Shown: positions 55,349-64,000, counted from the first letter of the stretch. The stretch: DNA of 64,000 nt from UBA12202 sp049595035 (GCA_049595035.1 JBMYKD010000006.1:1-64000); one strand, 5' to 3'. Notes: generated by a model not told the origin, from the sequence alone. Numbers and translations are program-made.

Positions 55349-55813
55349 TTATGGTGATACCGTCTGGGCAATGATCTTGACAATTTCTGTAATACACTTT
55401 CTGACCTGTGGGTCTTCAACAGAATAATAACTGCGCACCAGTTCCAGCGTTTCACGCCTTGCCAATGGGTCTTTCATCTGGGCATCTATGTTCATTTTAA
55501 AATCAGAAAAGGCAATTTGCCGTGGTGAGTTTGATTTTGTTGCGCTCGACATATCATAAAAAAAATAACTAATATCAACATCCAGTAGCTGGCTGATATC
55601 CCAAAGCCGTGATGCGCTCACCCGATTTGATCCACGTTCATATTTCTGCACTTGCTGAAAGGTAACGCTTAAACCATGAGCTAATTGTTCCTGACTGAAA
55701 CCAAGCAATGTCCGCCGCGACCGAATCCGTTGTCCAACATGCACATCAATAGCGTTATGATTGGTAACGCCATAATTCGTATCAACTGTTTTTTTGCCTT
55801 TATTATCTACCAT
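55349..55813 (-). CDS. XRE-family helix-turn-helix regulator
   Basis: This 154-residue DNA-binding protein has an HTH_3 domain (about 26-80): RIRSRRTLLGFSQEQLAHGL, then VTFQQVQKYERGSNRVSASR as the recognition-helix region. The C-terminal ~60 residues (RRETLELVRSYYSVEDPQVRK) resemble the helical tail of a set of conserved alphaproteobacterial regulators. No target can be named. It sits between pip and xseB on the same strand, with 26 bp to the xseB start. Confidence 0.88.
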   Translation of the reverse strand: MVDNKGKKTVDTNYGVTNHNAIDVHVGQRIRSRRTLLGFSQEQLAHGLSVTFQQVQKYERGSNRVSASRLWDISQLLDVDISYFFYDMSSATKSNSPRQIAFSDFKMNIDAQMKDPLARRETLELVRSYYSVEDPQVRKCITEIVKIIAQTVSP

Positions 55814-55999
55814 ATCAAATCTGCTAGTTTTCTTATCGATCAGCCTTTACCATGCCTGTCGATATGAACCATCAGGCTATCATTTGCTTCATCAGCCATT
55901 ATTGCTTGCCATAATATAAAACTCAAGCCTCATAGCGAAAACCCCTTTCCATTAACTTCTATGGTTTTCCCATCCTTTTAGCTGGGAGAAAAGGCCTGA

Positions 56000-56950
56000 C
56001 TATAATGAAGGCGTGATATCATCAAGCGCATGTAGCAAGGCGCTTAAAATCCCCGGCTCAAAAGCGGAATGACCAGCATCATCAATCATGGTGATCTGTG
56101 CTGATTGCCATTTTGACGCAAGAGAACTGGCAGAAAACGGGGGGCAAATCACATCATGCCTTCCCTGAATAATATAGGCAGCCTTGCCTTCCAGCCGATC
56201 AATATGTGAAAGGATATAATCGGGCGGCAGAAAACAGTTATTGTCAAAATAATGTGCCTCTAGTCGTGCCAGACTTAACGCCATTCGGCCACCACCATTC
56301 CGCATCTCTGCCTTAAGTGTCGCGCAGGAGTTTTCATAAGCAGACCAGTGTTCGGCCGCTATCATGGCTACGGCCTGATCGGGGTCAGATAATCGCCGCA
56401 GATAGGCTACCAGAATATCGTCGCGTTCATCTTCAGGAAGAAAATGGCTAAATCTTTGCCAGGCTTCGGGATAAAAGCGGCGCATATCATATAAAAACCA
56501 GTCAATTTCCTGCCTTGTGCCCAGGAATACGCCTCGCAAGACAAAGCCCAGACAATGTTCAGGGTGGCGAATACCATAAACAAGGGATAGGGTTGCTCCC
56601 CATGAACCACCAAAAACGATCCAGCTATCAATGCCTAATTTCAACCTGATACGTTCAATATCAGCCACCAGATGATCTGTTGTATTATGTTCTATTGATG
56701 CAAATGGTCGGGATTGCCCGCATCCACGCTGATCAAATAAAATCGCCCGATATCTGTCAGGGTTAAACATACGCCGATGCATGGCAGACACCCCTGACCC
56801 GGGGCCACCATGAAGAAAAATAACAGGGATACCGTCTGGATTGCCGCATTCCTCGACATAAAGGACATGCCCATCATCTGTATCTACACGATGTCTGGCA
56901 AAAGGCGTAACAGGCGGGAAAAGGCGATCAAACTGATCTGATGAACGCAT
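56000..56950 (-). CDS. pip: Proline iminopeptidase
   Basis: Pip removes N-terminal proline from peptides. The 316-residue protein is an alpha/beta hydrolase of the S33 family with VIFLHGGPGSGVS as oxyanion loop, FDQRGCGQSRP, the nucleophile Ser in FGGSWGATLSLVY, and the His near the end (DDAGHSAFEPG). The length is as usual for the family. It follows rpoH by 15 bp and probably shares its transcript. Confidence 0.94.
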   Translation of the reverse strand: MRSSDQFDRLFPPVTPFARHRVDTDDGHVLYVEECGNPDGIPVIFLHGGPGSGVSAMHRRMFNPDRYRAILFDQRGCGQSRPFASIEHNTTDHLVADIERIRLKLGIDSWIVFGGSWGATLSLVYGIRHPEHCLGFVLRGVFLGTRQEIDWFLYDMRRFYPEAWQRFSHFLPEDERDDILVAYLRRLSDPDQAVAMIAAEHWSAYENSCATLKAEMRNGGGRMALSLARLEAHYFDNNCFLPPDYILSHIDRLEGKAAYIIQGRHDVICPPFSASSLASKWQSAQITMIDDAGHSAFEPGILSALLHALDDITPSL

Positions 56951-56965
56951 AAGCGGTCTTCTCTA

Positions 56966-57856
56966 TTATGTCAGGTAAGGCAAATCGCTAATTTCGGGCA
57001 CACGCTCCTCAAGGCTGATGCGTATCTTTTTGAGCGCCCTTGCTTCAAGCTGGCGGACTCTTTCCTTACTTACCCCAAAATCAATTCCTAATTCTTCCAA
57101 TGTTGATCCTTCGTCATTAAGCCTTCGACGCTGGATGATCATTTTTTCCCTATCAGGCAAATCATTAAGCGCATCATTGAGCCAATCGGACAATGTATCC
57201 GCATCAGAAGATGTCATGACTGTCATCTCAGGATTCGGGCGGTCATCAACCAGAAAATCCTGTACGGAATTATCACCATTTTCACCAATCACGGCATTCA
57301 ATGAAGAATCCGAACCGGACATTCGCATTTCCATATGCTGAACGTCGTTGATGGATACACCAATGATATTTGCGATTTGCTGACGGCCTTCGTTAGTAAG
57401 AGCCCCGCCATCTACTTCGCCGATACGGGCGCGCAAACGTCTTAATTTGAAAAAGAGGGATTTATGAGCTGATGTCGTCCCTGTCCGCACAATAGACCAG
57501 TTCCGCAGGACGTAATCCTGTATAGATGCTCTGATCCACCAGACAGAATAGGTAGAAAACCGCACTTCACGTTCAGGATCAAAACGGTTCGCGGCTTGCA
57601 TGATGCCGATATTGCCTTCCTGAATCAAATCACCAAGAGGCAGACCATAATGTCTGAATTTAGAAGCAATGCTGATAACAAGACGAGAATAAGCCATGAC
57701 CAGCTTATGCATGGATCGCTCGCAACGATCATCACGCCATTTGGTTGCCAGAACTAACTCTTCTTCACGTTCAAGCAAATCTTCGCGCATGACACGGCGA
57801 ATATACTCATTATCGTGATTTACCGCATCGCGGTTACTTTCCTCGCCCATATTCAA
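56966..57856 (-). CDS. rpoH: RNA polymerase sigma-32 (heat-shock) factor
   Basis: RpoH directs RNA polymerase to heat-shock promoters. The 296-residue sigma-70 family protein has region 2 (LPLGDLIQEGNIGIMQAANRF, then FSTYSVWWIRASIQDYVLRN), the RpoH box AHKSLFFKLRRLRAR between regions 2 and 3, and region 4.2 STLEELGIDFGVSKERVRQLE. Alphaproteobacteria often have two rpoH genes; this could be either. It lies 85 bp behind carD and 15 bp ahead of pip. Confidence 0.95.
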   Translation of the reverse strand: MNMGEESNRDAVNHDNEYIRRVMREDLLEREEELVLATKWRDDRCERSMHKLVMAYSRLVISIASKFRHYGLPLGDLIQEGNIGIMQAANRFDPEREVRFSTYSVWWIRASIQDYVLRNWSIVRTGTTSAHKSLFFKLRRLRARIGEVDGGALTNEGRQQIANIIGVSINDVQHMEMRMSGSDSSLNAVIGENGDNSVQDFLVDDRPNPEMTVMTSSDADTLSDWLNDALNDLPDREKMIIQRRRLNDEGSTLEELGIDFGVSKERVRQLEARALKKIRISLEERVPEISDLPYLT

Positions 57857-57941
57857 CCCTAACTTAATTTTATATACTTTAACTTATTTAGAGAGATAAG
57901 CCTGAAGCATCATAGGTCAAGAGCATCTTATCATTATTTTT

Positions 57942-58454
57942 TTATGCTGCATCCATTAATAGCTCAAGCTTGTCAGCGGCGGCCGTTTGATCAATCTGCT
58001 CAATCGCCGCAAACTCACGCGCCAGCCGTTCCAATGCCGCCTGATACATTTGTCTTTCACTGTAAGACTGTTCTGTCTGATTTTCACGCCGACGCAAATC
58101 CCGCACAACCTCGGCAATAGATACAGGATCACCGGATCTGATCTTATCATCATAGACTTTGGCACGCTTTGACCACATATCCCGACGTGATTTTGCCTTA
58201 CCTTTCAACGTAGTAATGGCTTCTTCCATCTGTTTTTTGGATGATAATGTTCGTAAACCAAGGCTTCTTGCTTTTTCTAATGGCACTCGCAACGTCATGC
58301 GATCCTGTTCAAATCTAACAATAAGAACATCCATTTCCATTCCGGCAATGGTTTGCTGTTCTGTTCCGAGAATGCGCCCAACACCATGTGTCGGATAGAC
58401 GACAAAATCATTTGCATTAAACTCAATATCGGTTTTTTTAGTCTTGCTGGCCAT
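57942..58454 (-). CDS. carD: CarD-family transcriptional regulator
   Basis: CarD/CdnL proteins bind the RNA polymerase beta subunit and stabilise open promoter complexes, often at rRNA promoters. The 170-residue protein has the N-terminal RNAP-interacting domain (VVYPTHGVGRILGTEQQTIAG, then EMDVLIVRFEQDRMTLRVP) and a C-terminal helical DNA-binding domain (SIAEVVRDLRRRENQTEQSYSE). It lies between fdxA and rpoH on the same strand. Repeats described at 58514-58556 lie just upstream. Confidence 0.94.
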   Translation of the reverse strand: MASKTKKTDIEFNANDFVVYPTHGVGRILGTEQQTIAGMEMDVLIVRFEQDRMTLRVPLEKARSLGLRTLSSKKQMEEAITTLKGKAKSRRDMWSKRAKVYDDKIRSGDPVSIAEVVRDLRRRENQTEQSYSERQMYQAALERLAREFAAIEQIDQTAAADKLELLMDAA

Positions 58455-58513
58455 TGATCTTCCTGTTCTTTAAAAAATACCATAAGCTGAACTACTTCAG
58501 CAAAGGGGATATT

Positions 58514-58556
58514 AAAACAATATTCTATTACATTGTTTTGTTTGGAACATTGTTTT
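58514..58556. repeat. Three-copy ACATTGTTTT motif upstream of carD
   Basis: The 10-mer ACATTGTTTT occurs on the + strand at 58530-58539 and 58547-58556, and once inverted with one mismatch at 58514-58523 (AAAACAATAT). Centres are 16 and 17 bp apart. The cluster lies 60-102 bp before the carD start and may be an operator array. Confidence 0.5.
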
Positions 58557-58714
58557 AGCTAATCAGCGCGTTTGCATATTAGCCATGCTCAAAATGCACT
58601 AAGGCACCAAGTAAATATTGTACCATAAATAATACCATTTTGGAAGTCTGGCATGCCAAGGCGTCAGCTCAAAGGCTGTTTGGATCCATTATTCTTTCAA
58701 ATCTGCAGATATGA

Positions 58715-59056
58715 TTAAGCATCACCCGTGCCAGGACGATCAATGAAATGGCTTTCAAACTTGCCTTCCATCTCACGATATTTATCAGCATCTTCGAGCG
58801 GGTCTTTGCGCCGGGTAATATTTGGCCATGCTTCCGATTTTTCGGTATTAAAGGCAATCCAGGCGTCCGCCCCCTGATCTGTATCAGGTAAGATCGCTTC
58901 CGGTGGACATTCCGGTTCACAAACACCGCAATCAATGCACTCATCCGGATGAATCACAAGCATATTTTCCCCTTCATAGAAACAATCTACCGGGCATACC
59001 TCGACACAATCCGTATATTTACAGCGAATACATTTATCATTCACGATATATGTCAT
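58715..59056 (-). CDS. fdxA: 7Fe ferredoxin (FdxA type)
   Basis: This is an electron-transfer protein with one 3Fe-4S and one 4Fe-4S cluster, 113 aa. The cluster-binding cysteines are in CIRCKYTDCVEVCPVDC and CIDCGVCEPECPPEA; the spacing is that of FdxA. The C-terminus beyond about residue 60 (WIAFNTEKSEAWPNITRRKDPL) is the usual extension of this group. It lies between the S4 gene and carD in a conserved alphaproteobacterial order. Confidence 0.96.
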   Translation of the reverse strand: MTYIVNDKCIRCKYTDCVEVCPVDCFYEGENMLVIHPDECIDCGVCEPECPPEAILPDTDQGADAWIAFNTEKSEAWPNITRRKDPLEDADKYREMEGKFESHFIDRPGTGDA

Positions 59057-59124
59057 GATGAAACATCCTTATTTATTTTCGTTTCTTTTATTAACGAAAC
59101 CCGCACAGCGTGGCAACAGACAAT

Positions 59125-59514
59125 TTATCGCATCAGCCGGTCAATAGCACGCCTGTCTTTTTTCGTTGGTCTTCCACTTCCCGGATCACGGCTAACCCCT
59201 GACAGCACCTTATCTATTTTGGTTTCAGTTGCTGGTTTAGGGGGATCAAGATCATCATAAAGTAGAACTGCTTCAACTGCTGGGCGGCGATATTGCGCCA
59301 AAGCTTTGATACGGATAATCCTGATTGCATTGCCTTGCGGAAAGGTAAGCACCATGCCGGGCCTGGCCTGCCTATGTGGTTTAGACATGATATCGCCGTC
59401 CACACGCAAGCGGCCACCGGAAATCAGCCTTCCGGCCATCGCTCTGGTTTTGAAAAATCGCGCCGCCCACAGCCATTTATCCAGCCGCATTGCGATGATA
59501 TCATCCGCCGGCAT
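59125..59514 (-). CDS. S4-domain RNA-binding protein (HslR-like)
   Basis: This 129-residue protein is of the HslR/Hsp15 type, which in E. coli binds stalled 50S subunits carrying nascent peptides. The S4 domain is at the N-terminus (RLDKWLWAARFFKTRAMAGRLISGG, read over 59404-59505), followed by RPGMVLTFPQ and a basic C-terminus (GSGRPTKKDRRAIDRLMR). Its ATG shares the final A of the helicase stop (TAATG), so translation is coupled. Confidence 0.93.
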   Translation of the reverse strand: MPADDIIAMRLDKWLWAARFFKTRAMAGRLISGGRLRVDGDIMSKPHRQARPGMVLTFPQGNAIRIIRIKALAQYRRPAVEAVLLYDDLDPPKPATETKIDKVLSGVSRDPGSGRPTKKDRRAIDRLMR

Positions 59515-62165
59515 TATTTTGCTTTAAGTTTTGCCAGAACAGCAAAAGGTGAGTTCGGGTCAATGGGCTTGTTAGTAGGCGATTTATGCGCCGATTTATT
59601 TGGCCGGCCTGTTGCGCCATCCCCTGCGCCACCTCTGCCTGAACCTCTGGCATTATTTCTGGCATTATTTTTTCTGGAATGGGGTATTGCATCCGGTGAT
59701 GAAGCCTTGGCAGGACTTCTCTTTGCTTTTGCCGGGCGTTCAAACAATGCAATCGCGGGCTTTTCAGGGTCTTCACTGGCTTCTTCACCAGATTTAATGA
59801 ATCCTAGGTCTTCGATCATGATCTGCATCTGATCACGGGTGGCTCCAGCAAGCGAAAGCATCTCTTCGGTGATACGGAATACGCCTTTACGCGATTCTGA
59901 TCTGATTACGGCGGCTAGACGTTCTGCCATATCAACCCGCATGACACGGCCACCAATCCGGCGATATCCTGTTGCTTGCCAATAGCTATCGCTAACCCCT
60001 TCAACATGATCAATAGCCACGCGGCCTGCCGGTGGTGGCCCGGCTTCGGGGAACTCCCCATGATAAAGGCTGAATAATAATGCCGTGATTTCAATCTGTG
60101 CCGGTTTCAGCAAATCCGGCATAAACAGCATGTCTACGCCAATCCGGACACCAGCCTTGGCAAGTTGACGCTTGCCATCTTCGTCCAGTTTCTGCACCAG
60201 ATCAGCAACCTGTCGGCGCGGCAAAACACCTAATGCTTCAAAAATCTGAAAAGCAATGCCACGCGCCATTCCTGTCAGGTTTTCATCAAGCAATCCATAT
60301 AATTTTTCCAGCTTTTGTTTTGGCATATCAGCGGCAAATCGATTCAGCCTGTCGGTGACTATCTTGAGCTGATCACCTTCCAGCATCTGGCTTGGTTTTG
60401 CTTCTGCTTTTGGCTGATCTATCCTATGCCCCTTACCAAGAAAACCGATAACAGATTCACGCCAGATAATATGGCCCTGATGATTGAGATGAAAAGCCGC
60501 ATCAGCACTTGCGGCTACGGCCTGAACACGCCGACGAATTTCATCGGTCAGTCCCTTTCTGGCGGCGGCAATAATCGGTTTTTCGATATCACCTTCGGAA
60601 AAAGAGGGCGTGAAGGTAAAGCCGTCAAGTTTTCCTACTTCTTCGCCTTCTACGAGAACGGTACCATCTGCTCTAATTGCACAAACCAACTGGTCATTAT
60701 CCTTTAATCTACGCGACAAAATTGCCGCTCTTCTATCAACAAAACGCTGGGTCAGATTAGCATGCAGACAATCAGAAAGCTTATCTTCGATATGTTTCGC
60801 TTCTTCCTGCCATGATGAGCTTCCATCAACCAATGCGCCGACAGAAGACCCAATCCAAGCCGAACGATGAGTAATATATGTCCAAGTGCGTATATGGGCA
60901 AGTCGCGTCATGATGGTATCGATATCACCATCTGTCCGGTCAAGTCGGCTAATCTGGGCGGCAACCCAGTCATTAGGCAATGTTTCACCCCGCACCAGAT
61001 GACCATACATTCTTGCCAGCATGGTCATATGACTATCTGTATAGGTTTTCTGAAAATCCGGAACCTGTGCAATTTCATAGAGAAGTTCAACATTTTTCTG
61101 GCCATGTGCCATGACCCGAACATCTTCACTTTCCAGCAAACTGAGCAGGGTGAGATGATCTTCGGCATCACCCTTCCGGGTCAGCATAGCGTGATCAGGC
61201 GGGGCATCCAGACTTCTCAGCAGATGATCAGGTGACCGGAAATCCAGATTGGAATTGCGCCAGTATACCCCATTGAGAAAGGGGAATCGGTGATCTTCAA
61301 TAGCGGCGATAACCTCATCTTCGAATAACGGGCAGGTATCGGTTACGCCAAAAGTGCCATCTTTGGTATGACGCCCAGCACGGCCGGCGATCTGTGCCAG
61401 CTCGGCGGCTGATAAAGCGCGGGTGCGGCGCCCATCAAATTTGGCACTACCGGCAAGGGCAACATGATCAATATCCATATTCAGCCCCATGCCAATCGCA
61501 TCTGTTGCCACCATGTAATCGACTTCACCCGACTGGAACATCTCAACCTGCGCATTTCGGGTGCGCGGGCTTAACGCTCCCATAACAATCGCGGTACCGC
61601 CACGCTGGCGACGGATCAGTTCAGCCAGTTGATAGACCTCGGCAATACTAAAGACCACCACGGCTGACCGGCGCGGCAGACGGGTGACTTTTTTCTGGCC
61701 TGACCAGTTTAGTCGCGACATGCGTTTGCGGATGATAATTTCAATCCCCGGATAGAGCGATTCCAGCACACGGCGGATTGTTTCCGCCCCTAATAGCAAG
61801 GTTTCCTGATAGCCTCTGGCATTCAGAATACGGTCAGTGAACACATGACCACGTTCGGGGTCTGCTGCTAATTGGACTTCATCTATTGCCATAAAGGCGA
61901 CACGGCGATCTAGCGGCATGGCCTCAACCGTGCAGAGAAAATAGCTGGCCTTTTCCGGGATGATTTTTTCCTCGCCGGTGATAAGCGCGACTTTTTCAAC
62001 GCCAAGCCTTGCCACCGCCCGATCATAATTTTCCCGTGCTAACAGCCGCAACGGGAACCCTATCATCCCCGACGCATGGCCATACATCCGTTCCATGGCA
62101 TAATGTGTCTTGCCGGTGTTGGTTGGCCCCAGCACAGCAATAGGTGTTGGATGGATGGATGACAT
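59514..62165 (-). CDS. SUV3-type DExH RNA helicase
   Basis: This is a helicase related to mitochondrial SUV3, which unwinds RNA for degradation; bacterial members are conserved in alphaproteobacteria. It has 883 aa. Walker A is GPTNTGKTHYA (residue 14 on), Walker B is AIDEVQ, motif VI is QIAGRAGRHTKDG. The C-terminal third ends in a basic, low-complexity stretch (ERPAKAKRSPAKASS; GSGRGGAGDGATGRPNKS). It is followed by the S4 gene with a 1-bp overlap, and the pair heads the run to fdxA and carD. Confidence 0.93.
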   Translation of the reverse strand: MSSIHPTPIAVLGPTNTGKTHYAMERMYGHASGMIGFPLRLLARENYDRAVARLGVEKVALITGEEKIIPEKASYFLCTVEAMPLDRRVAFMAIDEVQLAADPERGHVFTDRILNARGYQETLLLGAETIRRVLESLYPGIEIIIRKRMSRLNWSGQKKVTRLPRRSAVVVFSIAEVYQLAELIRRQRGGTAIVMGALSPRTRNAQVEMFQSGEVDYMVATDAIGMGLNMDIDHVALAGSAKFDGRRTRALSAAELAQIAGRAGRHTKDGTFGVTDTCPLFEDEVIAAIEDHRFPFLNGVYWRNSNLDFRSPDHLLRSLDAPPDHAMLTRKGDAEDHLTLLSLLESEDVRVMAHGQKNVELLYEIAQVPDFQKTYTDSHMTMLARMYGHLVRGETLPNDWVAAQISRLDRTDGDIDTIMTRLAHIRTWTYITHRSAWIGSSVGALVDGSSSWQEEAKHIEDKLSDCLHANLTQRFVDRRAAILSRRLKDNDQLVCAIRADGTVLVEGEEVGKLDGFTFTPSFSEGDIEKPIIAAARKGLTDEIRRRVQAVAASADAAFHLNHQGHIIWRESVIGFLGKGHRIDQPKAEAKPSQMLEGDQLKIVTDRLNRFAADMPKQKLEKLYGLLDENLTGMARGIAFQIFEALGVLPRRQVADLVQKLDEDGKRQLAKAGVRIGVDMLFMPDLLKPAQIEITALLFSLYHGEFPEAGPPPAGRVAIDHVEGVSDSYWQATGYRRIGGRVMRVDMAERLAAVIRSESRKGVFRITEEMLSLAGATRDQMQIMIEDLGFIKSGEEASEDPEKPAIALFERPAKAKRSPAKASSPDAIPHSRKNNARNNARGSGRGGAGDGATGRPNKSAHKSPTNKPIDPNSPFAVLAKLKAK

Positions 62166-62447
62166 AGTGAAAAACTCAAACGCAGAATAATCACCGGATT
62201 ATGCCTGATTCCGCCACAAGTGGAAAGACTTAACGCAAGGGGGTATATCTGTTTTGGTGGTCAGTAAAATAACCTAGATTATTGTTTAACCGATAAATAT
62301 TTACATTTTGTAAACAATAAATTTGACTTAAAGCCTATTACGGTTAGATTAGTTATCAGAGCTTCGGCCTGTGGACTGTTGTTTGACTTAGGTCAATTGT
62401 AGTGGTTGCACGGGGCTTTACCTCTTTTTTTATATAATCTCTGTCTT
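62166..62447. other. A/T-rich intergenic segment, no gene seen
   Basis: This is the helicase promoter side and the 3' side of the DUF3800 pseudogene. It is visibly richer in A and T than the neighbouring genes. It contains one copy of TTTTGTAAAC (62306-62315), the same 10-mer as in the nrdJ leader. I see no tRNA, att site or IS end. Confidence 0.5.
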
Positions 62448-63329
62448 TTATCTTGCTTTTGGTCTGGCTGTATATGGATCAGGAACAAATATAATGCCAT
62501 AACTCTTTAAGGTTTTACCTTCTTTAAAAACATCTCCTGAAAACTGAATTTTTCCACATCTTCCAGCAAAGCGTTCATGTATCTCATCTCTTAGAGCGCC
62601 ATCGAAATTCCATTCTCCTCTCCTAAAACCCCAGTTAATGCAATAAAGGCAAATATCTGCCGCCTGAACACAGGGGCTTAATCCAGAATCAACAAATATT
62701 GGAGAGGGAACAATCCATTTTGATCGTTTTTTCCCGTTTCTAGTCTTAGTATAATAGTTTTCTAGATTATTTATAAACTTTCTATCATTTTTTACTTCTG
62801 TCTGATCCATAATTATAAGACCTGATTCTTTCTTTCCTTCGAGAAAATAGAAAAATCTCTCTTGAAGGAAACCGTGATCCTTTCTAAGAAAGTCATTAAA
62901 CTCTACATCCCATTTCTGCTTGATACCGCGAGGGATACAAGAAGCAAATAATTTTGCATCATATTTTTCAAGTAACCTAAATACTTCATCTGCCATCATC
63001 AAACTGGCTTGGCCGTATGCCGTATAGTCTATTCGTAATGAAACTTTTTCTTTAGACAAAAACCGCCTTACACCATTATGCCTTTCAATTTTTGTTTATG
63101 TTTTTTCTTGTTCTGACCACTTAAAACGATCTTTCCTTAAAAGTCTGGCACCTTTAATTTCTGTACCATATTCTGATAATTTTACCCCAAAGCAAATTTG
63201 TTCAGATTTATTATAATCCTGAATAAAACTCCAAATTTTGCTTGAATGGATTACTATGCCGCCCCGGACTTCTAGAGGAGTATTCTTATGATCATGGCCG
63301 CTTTCATCGCAGAAAAAAAGCCAACTCAT
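62448..63329 (-). pseudogene. DUF3800-family gene with an in-frame stop
   Basis: The reading frame from the ATG at 63329 to the stop at 62448 is 294 codons, a normal DUF3800 length, but codon 78 is TAA (63096-63098). The part before the stop starts MSWLFFCDESGHDHKN, with the acidic DES of the RNase H-like fold; the part after it resumes in the same frame (TKIERHNGVRRFLSKEKVSL) and ends with the conserved SGLSPCVQAADICLYCINW. A TTG at 63059 could start the downstream piece, giving a 203-residue fragment. DUF3800 proteins are of unproven function and often sit in accessory regions. The ATG overlaps the upstream gene's stop as ATGA. Confidence 0.8.
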
Positions 63330-63586
63330 AGAACGCCGTTGTTAAACCCAATTAATGGTGCACGACCATTTTGATTTTTCATATTTTTGAGAACACCAGA
63401 TTTCCGGAGTTTTGCAATGGCTCATCTTACGTCATATTGCCATGTATAAAACAAATCACCTGAATTCCTTAATTTAGTTTCATATTTAAGCCAGATAAAA
63501 GATGCTATTTCAACATTAGTTGCTTGACCATTTTTTGCTCGAACGGCTTCAATTACGAACTCACCTAATTCCTGCCTAGTCAACAT
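63326..63586 (-). pseudogene. Small gene upstream of DUF3800, interrupted by TGA
   Basis: An 87-codon frame from the ATG at 63586 reads MLTRQELGEFVIEAVRAKNG, then ATNVEIASFIWLKYE and FYTWQYDVR, then TGA at codon 55 (63422-63424), then continues in frame as AIAKLRKSGVLKNMKNQNGR to a TGA at 63326. The RxAIAKLRKSGVL part looks like the recognition segment of a small winged-helix protein, and a Trp (TGG) would fit at codon 55, so TGG to TGA is the likely lesion. Its final TGA overlaps the DUF3800 ATG (ATGA), so the two were once translationally coupled. I do not recognise a named family. Confidence 0.7.
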
Positions 63587-63698
63587 GTTTATCCCCACAA
63601 TATTATTTTAATTCTTCTAGATTATTTTAATGCTTCTAGTTTTTGTGATGCCCAGAACAGAATACACAGCAAGTCTTAACAAACCGTTAACGCAAGGC

Positions 63699-63736
63699 AA
63701 AAAAATCCCTCACCTGTCAGTATACAAGTGAGGGAT
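63699..63736 (-). terminator. Intrinsic terminator of acnA
   Basis: Read on the minus strand after the acnA stop, a 9-bp perfect stem (ATCCCTCAC / GTGAGGGAT, 63705-63713 with 63728-63736) is followed by a run of seven T's (63699-63705). This cleanly separates acnA from the pseudogene pair. Confidence 0.9.
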
Positions 63737-63774
63737 CATCATTTAAATTTTACATATGGTCGGCTATTGTGTCA

Positions 63775-64000
63775 TCACGCCGCCAGGCTACGCAACACAT
63801 AGGGCAGAATGCCGCCATTCCGGTAATATTCCGCTTCGCCTTCGGTATCAATCCGGCAAAGAAGCGGCACCTCTTCTGTTGTGCCATCTGCCCGATGAAT
63901 GATCAAAGTCACCGTCATTTTGGCCGTCACGCCATCATCCAGCCCGATCAGATCAAACACTTCATCACCCGTAATGCCCAGCGACTCCCGTGTTGTCCCA
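63775..64000 (-). CDS. acnA: Aconitate hydratase A (3' end only)
   Basis: Aconitase interconverts citrate and isocitrate in the TCA cycle. Only the last ~75 codons are in the window; the frame is open to the right edge. The C-terminal signature RIDTEGEAEYYRNGGILPYV followed by LRSLAA is that of AcnA, and the upstream GITGDEVFDLIGL fits the swivel domain. The 4Fe-4S cysteines are outside the window. It is followed by a strong intrinsic terminator. Confidence 0.93.
   Translation of the reverse strand, partial: GTTRESLGITGDEVFDLIGLDDGVTAKMTVTLIIHRADGTTEEVPLLCRIDTEGEAEYYRNGGILPYVLRSLAA

Noticed and set aside
58669..58944. Open frame overlapping fdxA
   Set aside because: It is out of frame with fdxA, which has the cysteine cluster motifs.
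59057..59124. TTTCGTT/AACGAAA stem between the S4 gene and fdxA as a terminator
   Set aside because: The stem is A/T-rich and has no T-tract on the minus strand.
1..64000. tRNA, rRNA, CRISPR, insertion sequences, prophage
   Set aside because: Read through the intergenic regions and found no cloverleaf, spaced repeats, transposase or terminal inverted repeats.

Overview
The window is from a marine-type alphaproteobacterium. Evidence for this class is the set of alphaproteobacterial gene neighbourhoods: amiC-mrcA-prfB divergent from rne; aroQ-accB-accC-aat facing DUF2155-mlaD-NDUFA12; xseB-ispA-dxs-tlyA; and the helicase-S4-fdxA-carD-rpoH run. The moderate base composition, short intergenic gaps, a B12-dependent ribonucleotide reductase and a methylamine/sarcosine catabolic cluster suggest a SAR116-like (Puniceispirillales) lineage. 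That placement is inference, not proof.

Layout. 1-4 kb: a cysteine desulfurase (cut by the window start) behind cysE, divergent from an alpha/beta hydrolase and tyrS. 4-14 kb: a large AsmA-like envelope protein, bcp, then the cell-wall block prfB/mrcA/amiC. 14-24.7 kb: rne with a long leader, an aminotransferase, an M48 protease with TPR repeats, a DsbA-like protein, then aroQ-accB-accC-aat against DUF2155, mlaD and NDUFA12. 25-37 kb: nrdJ, ridA, a COG3146 acyltransferase-like gene, clpS-clpA, a SPOR-tailed D,D-carboxypeptidase, and umuD-umuC. 37-48 kb is the metabolic accessory block: an M20 amidohydrolase, soxBDAG (heterotetrameric sarcosine oxidase), and on the other strand a non-pyrrolysine MttB-family methyltransferase with a dimethylglycine/sarcosine dehydrogenase-type flavoprotein. 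48-62 kb is housekeeping: pdxH, a glycine-zipper protein, fabI-aroC, tlyA/dxs/ispA/xseB, an XRE regulator, pip, rpoH, carD, fdxA, an S4 protein and a SUV3-type helicase. 62.2-63.7 kb is an A/T-rich insert with two overlapping genes, each interrupted by an in-frame stop, followed by the 3' end of acnA.

How the genes work together. The 37-48 kb block reads as a demethylation route: the MttB-like protein could remove a methyl group from a quaternary amine such as glycine betaine, the dehydrogenase acts on dimethylglycine or sarcosine, and SoxBDAG turns sarcosine into glycine while loading one-carbon units onto tetrahydrofolate. NrdJ and the MttB family both rely on corrinoids, so the region implies dependence on B12. 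Aat, ClpS and ClpA are three steps of the bacterial N-degron pathway. PBP1A, AmiC and the D,D-carboxypeptidase build and trim peptidoglycan.

I found no rRNA or tRNA gene, CRISPR array, insertion sequence or prophage. The observations most worth checking are the twin nonsense-interrupted genes near the right end, the N-terminally extended UmuD with a palindrome over its likely transcription start, and several repeat or hairpin elements upstream of nrdJ, carD, dac and rne.
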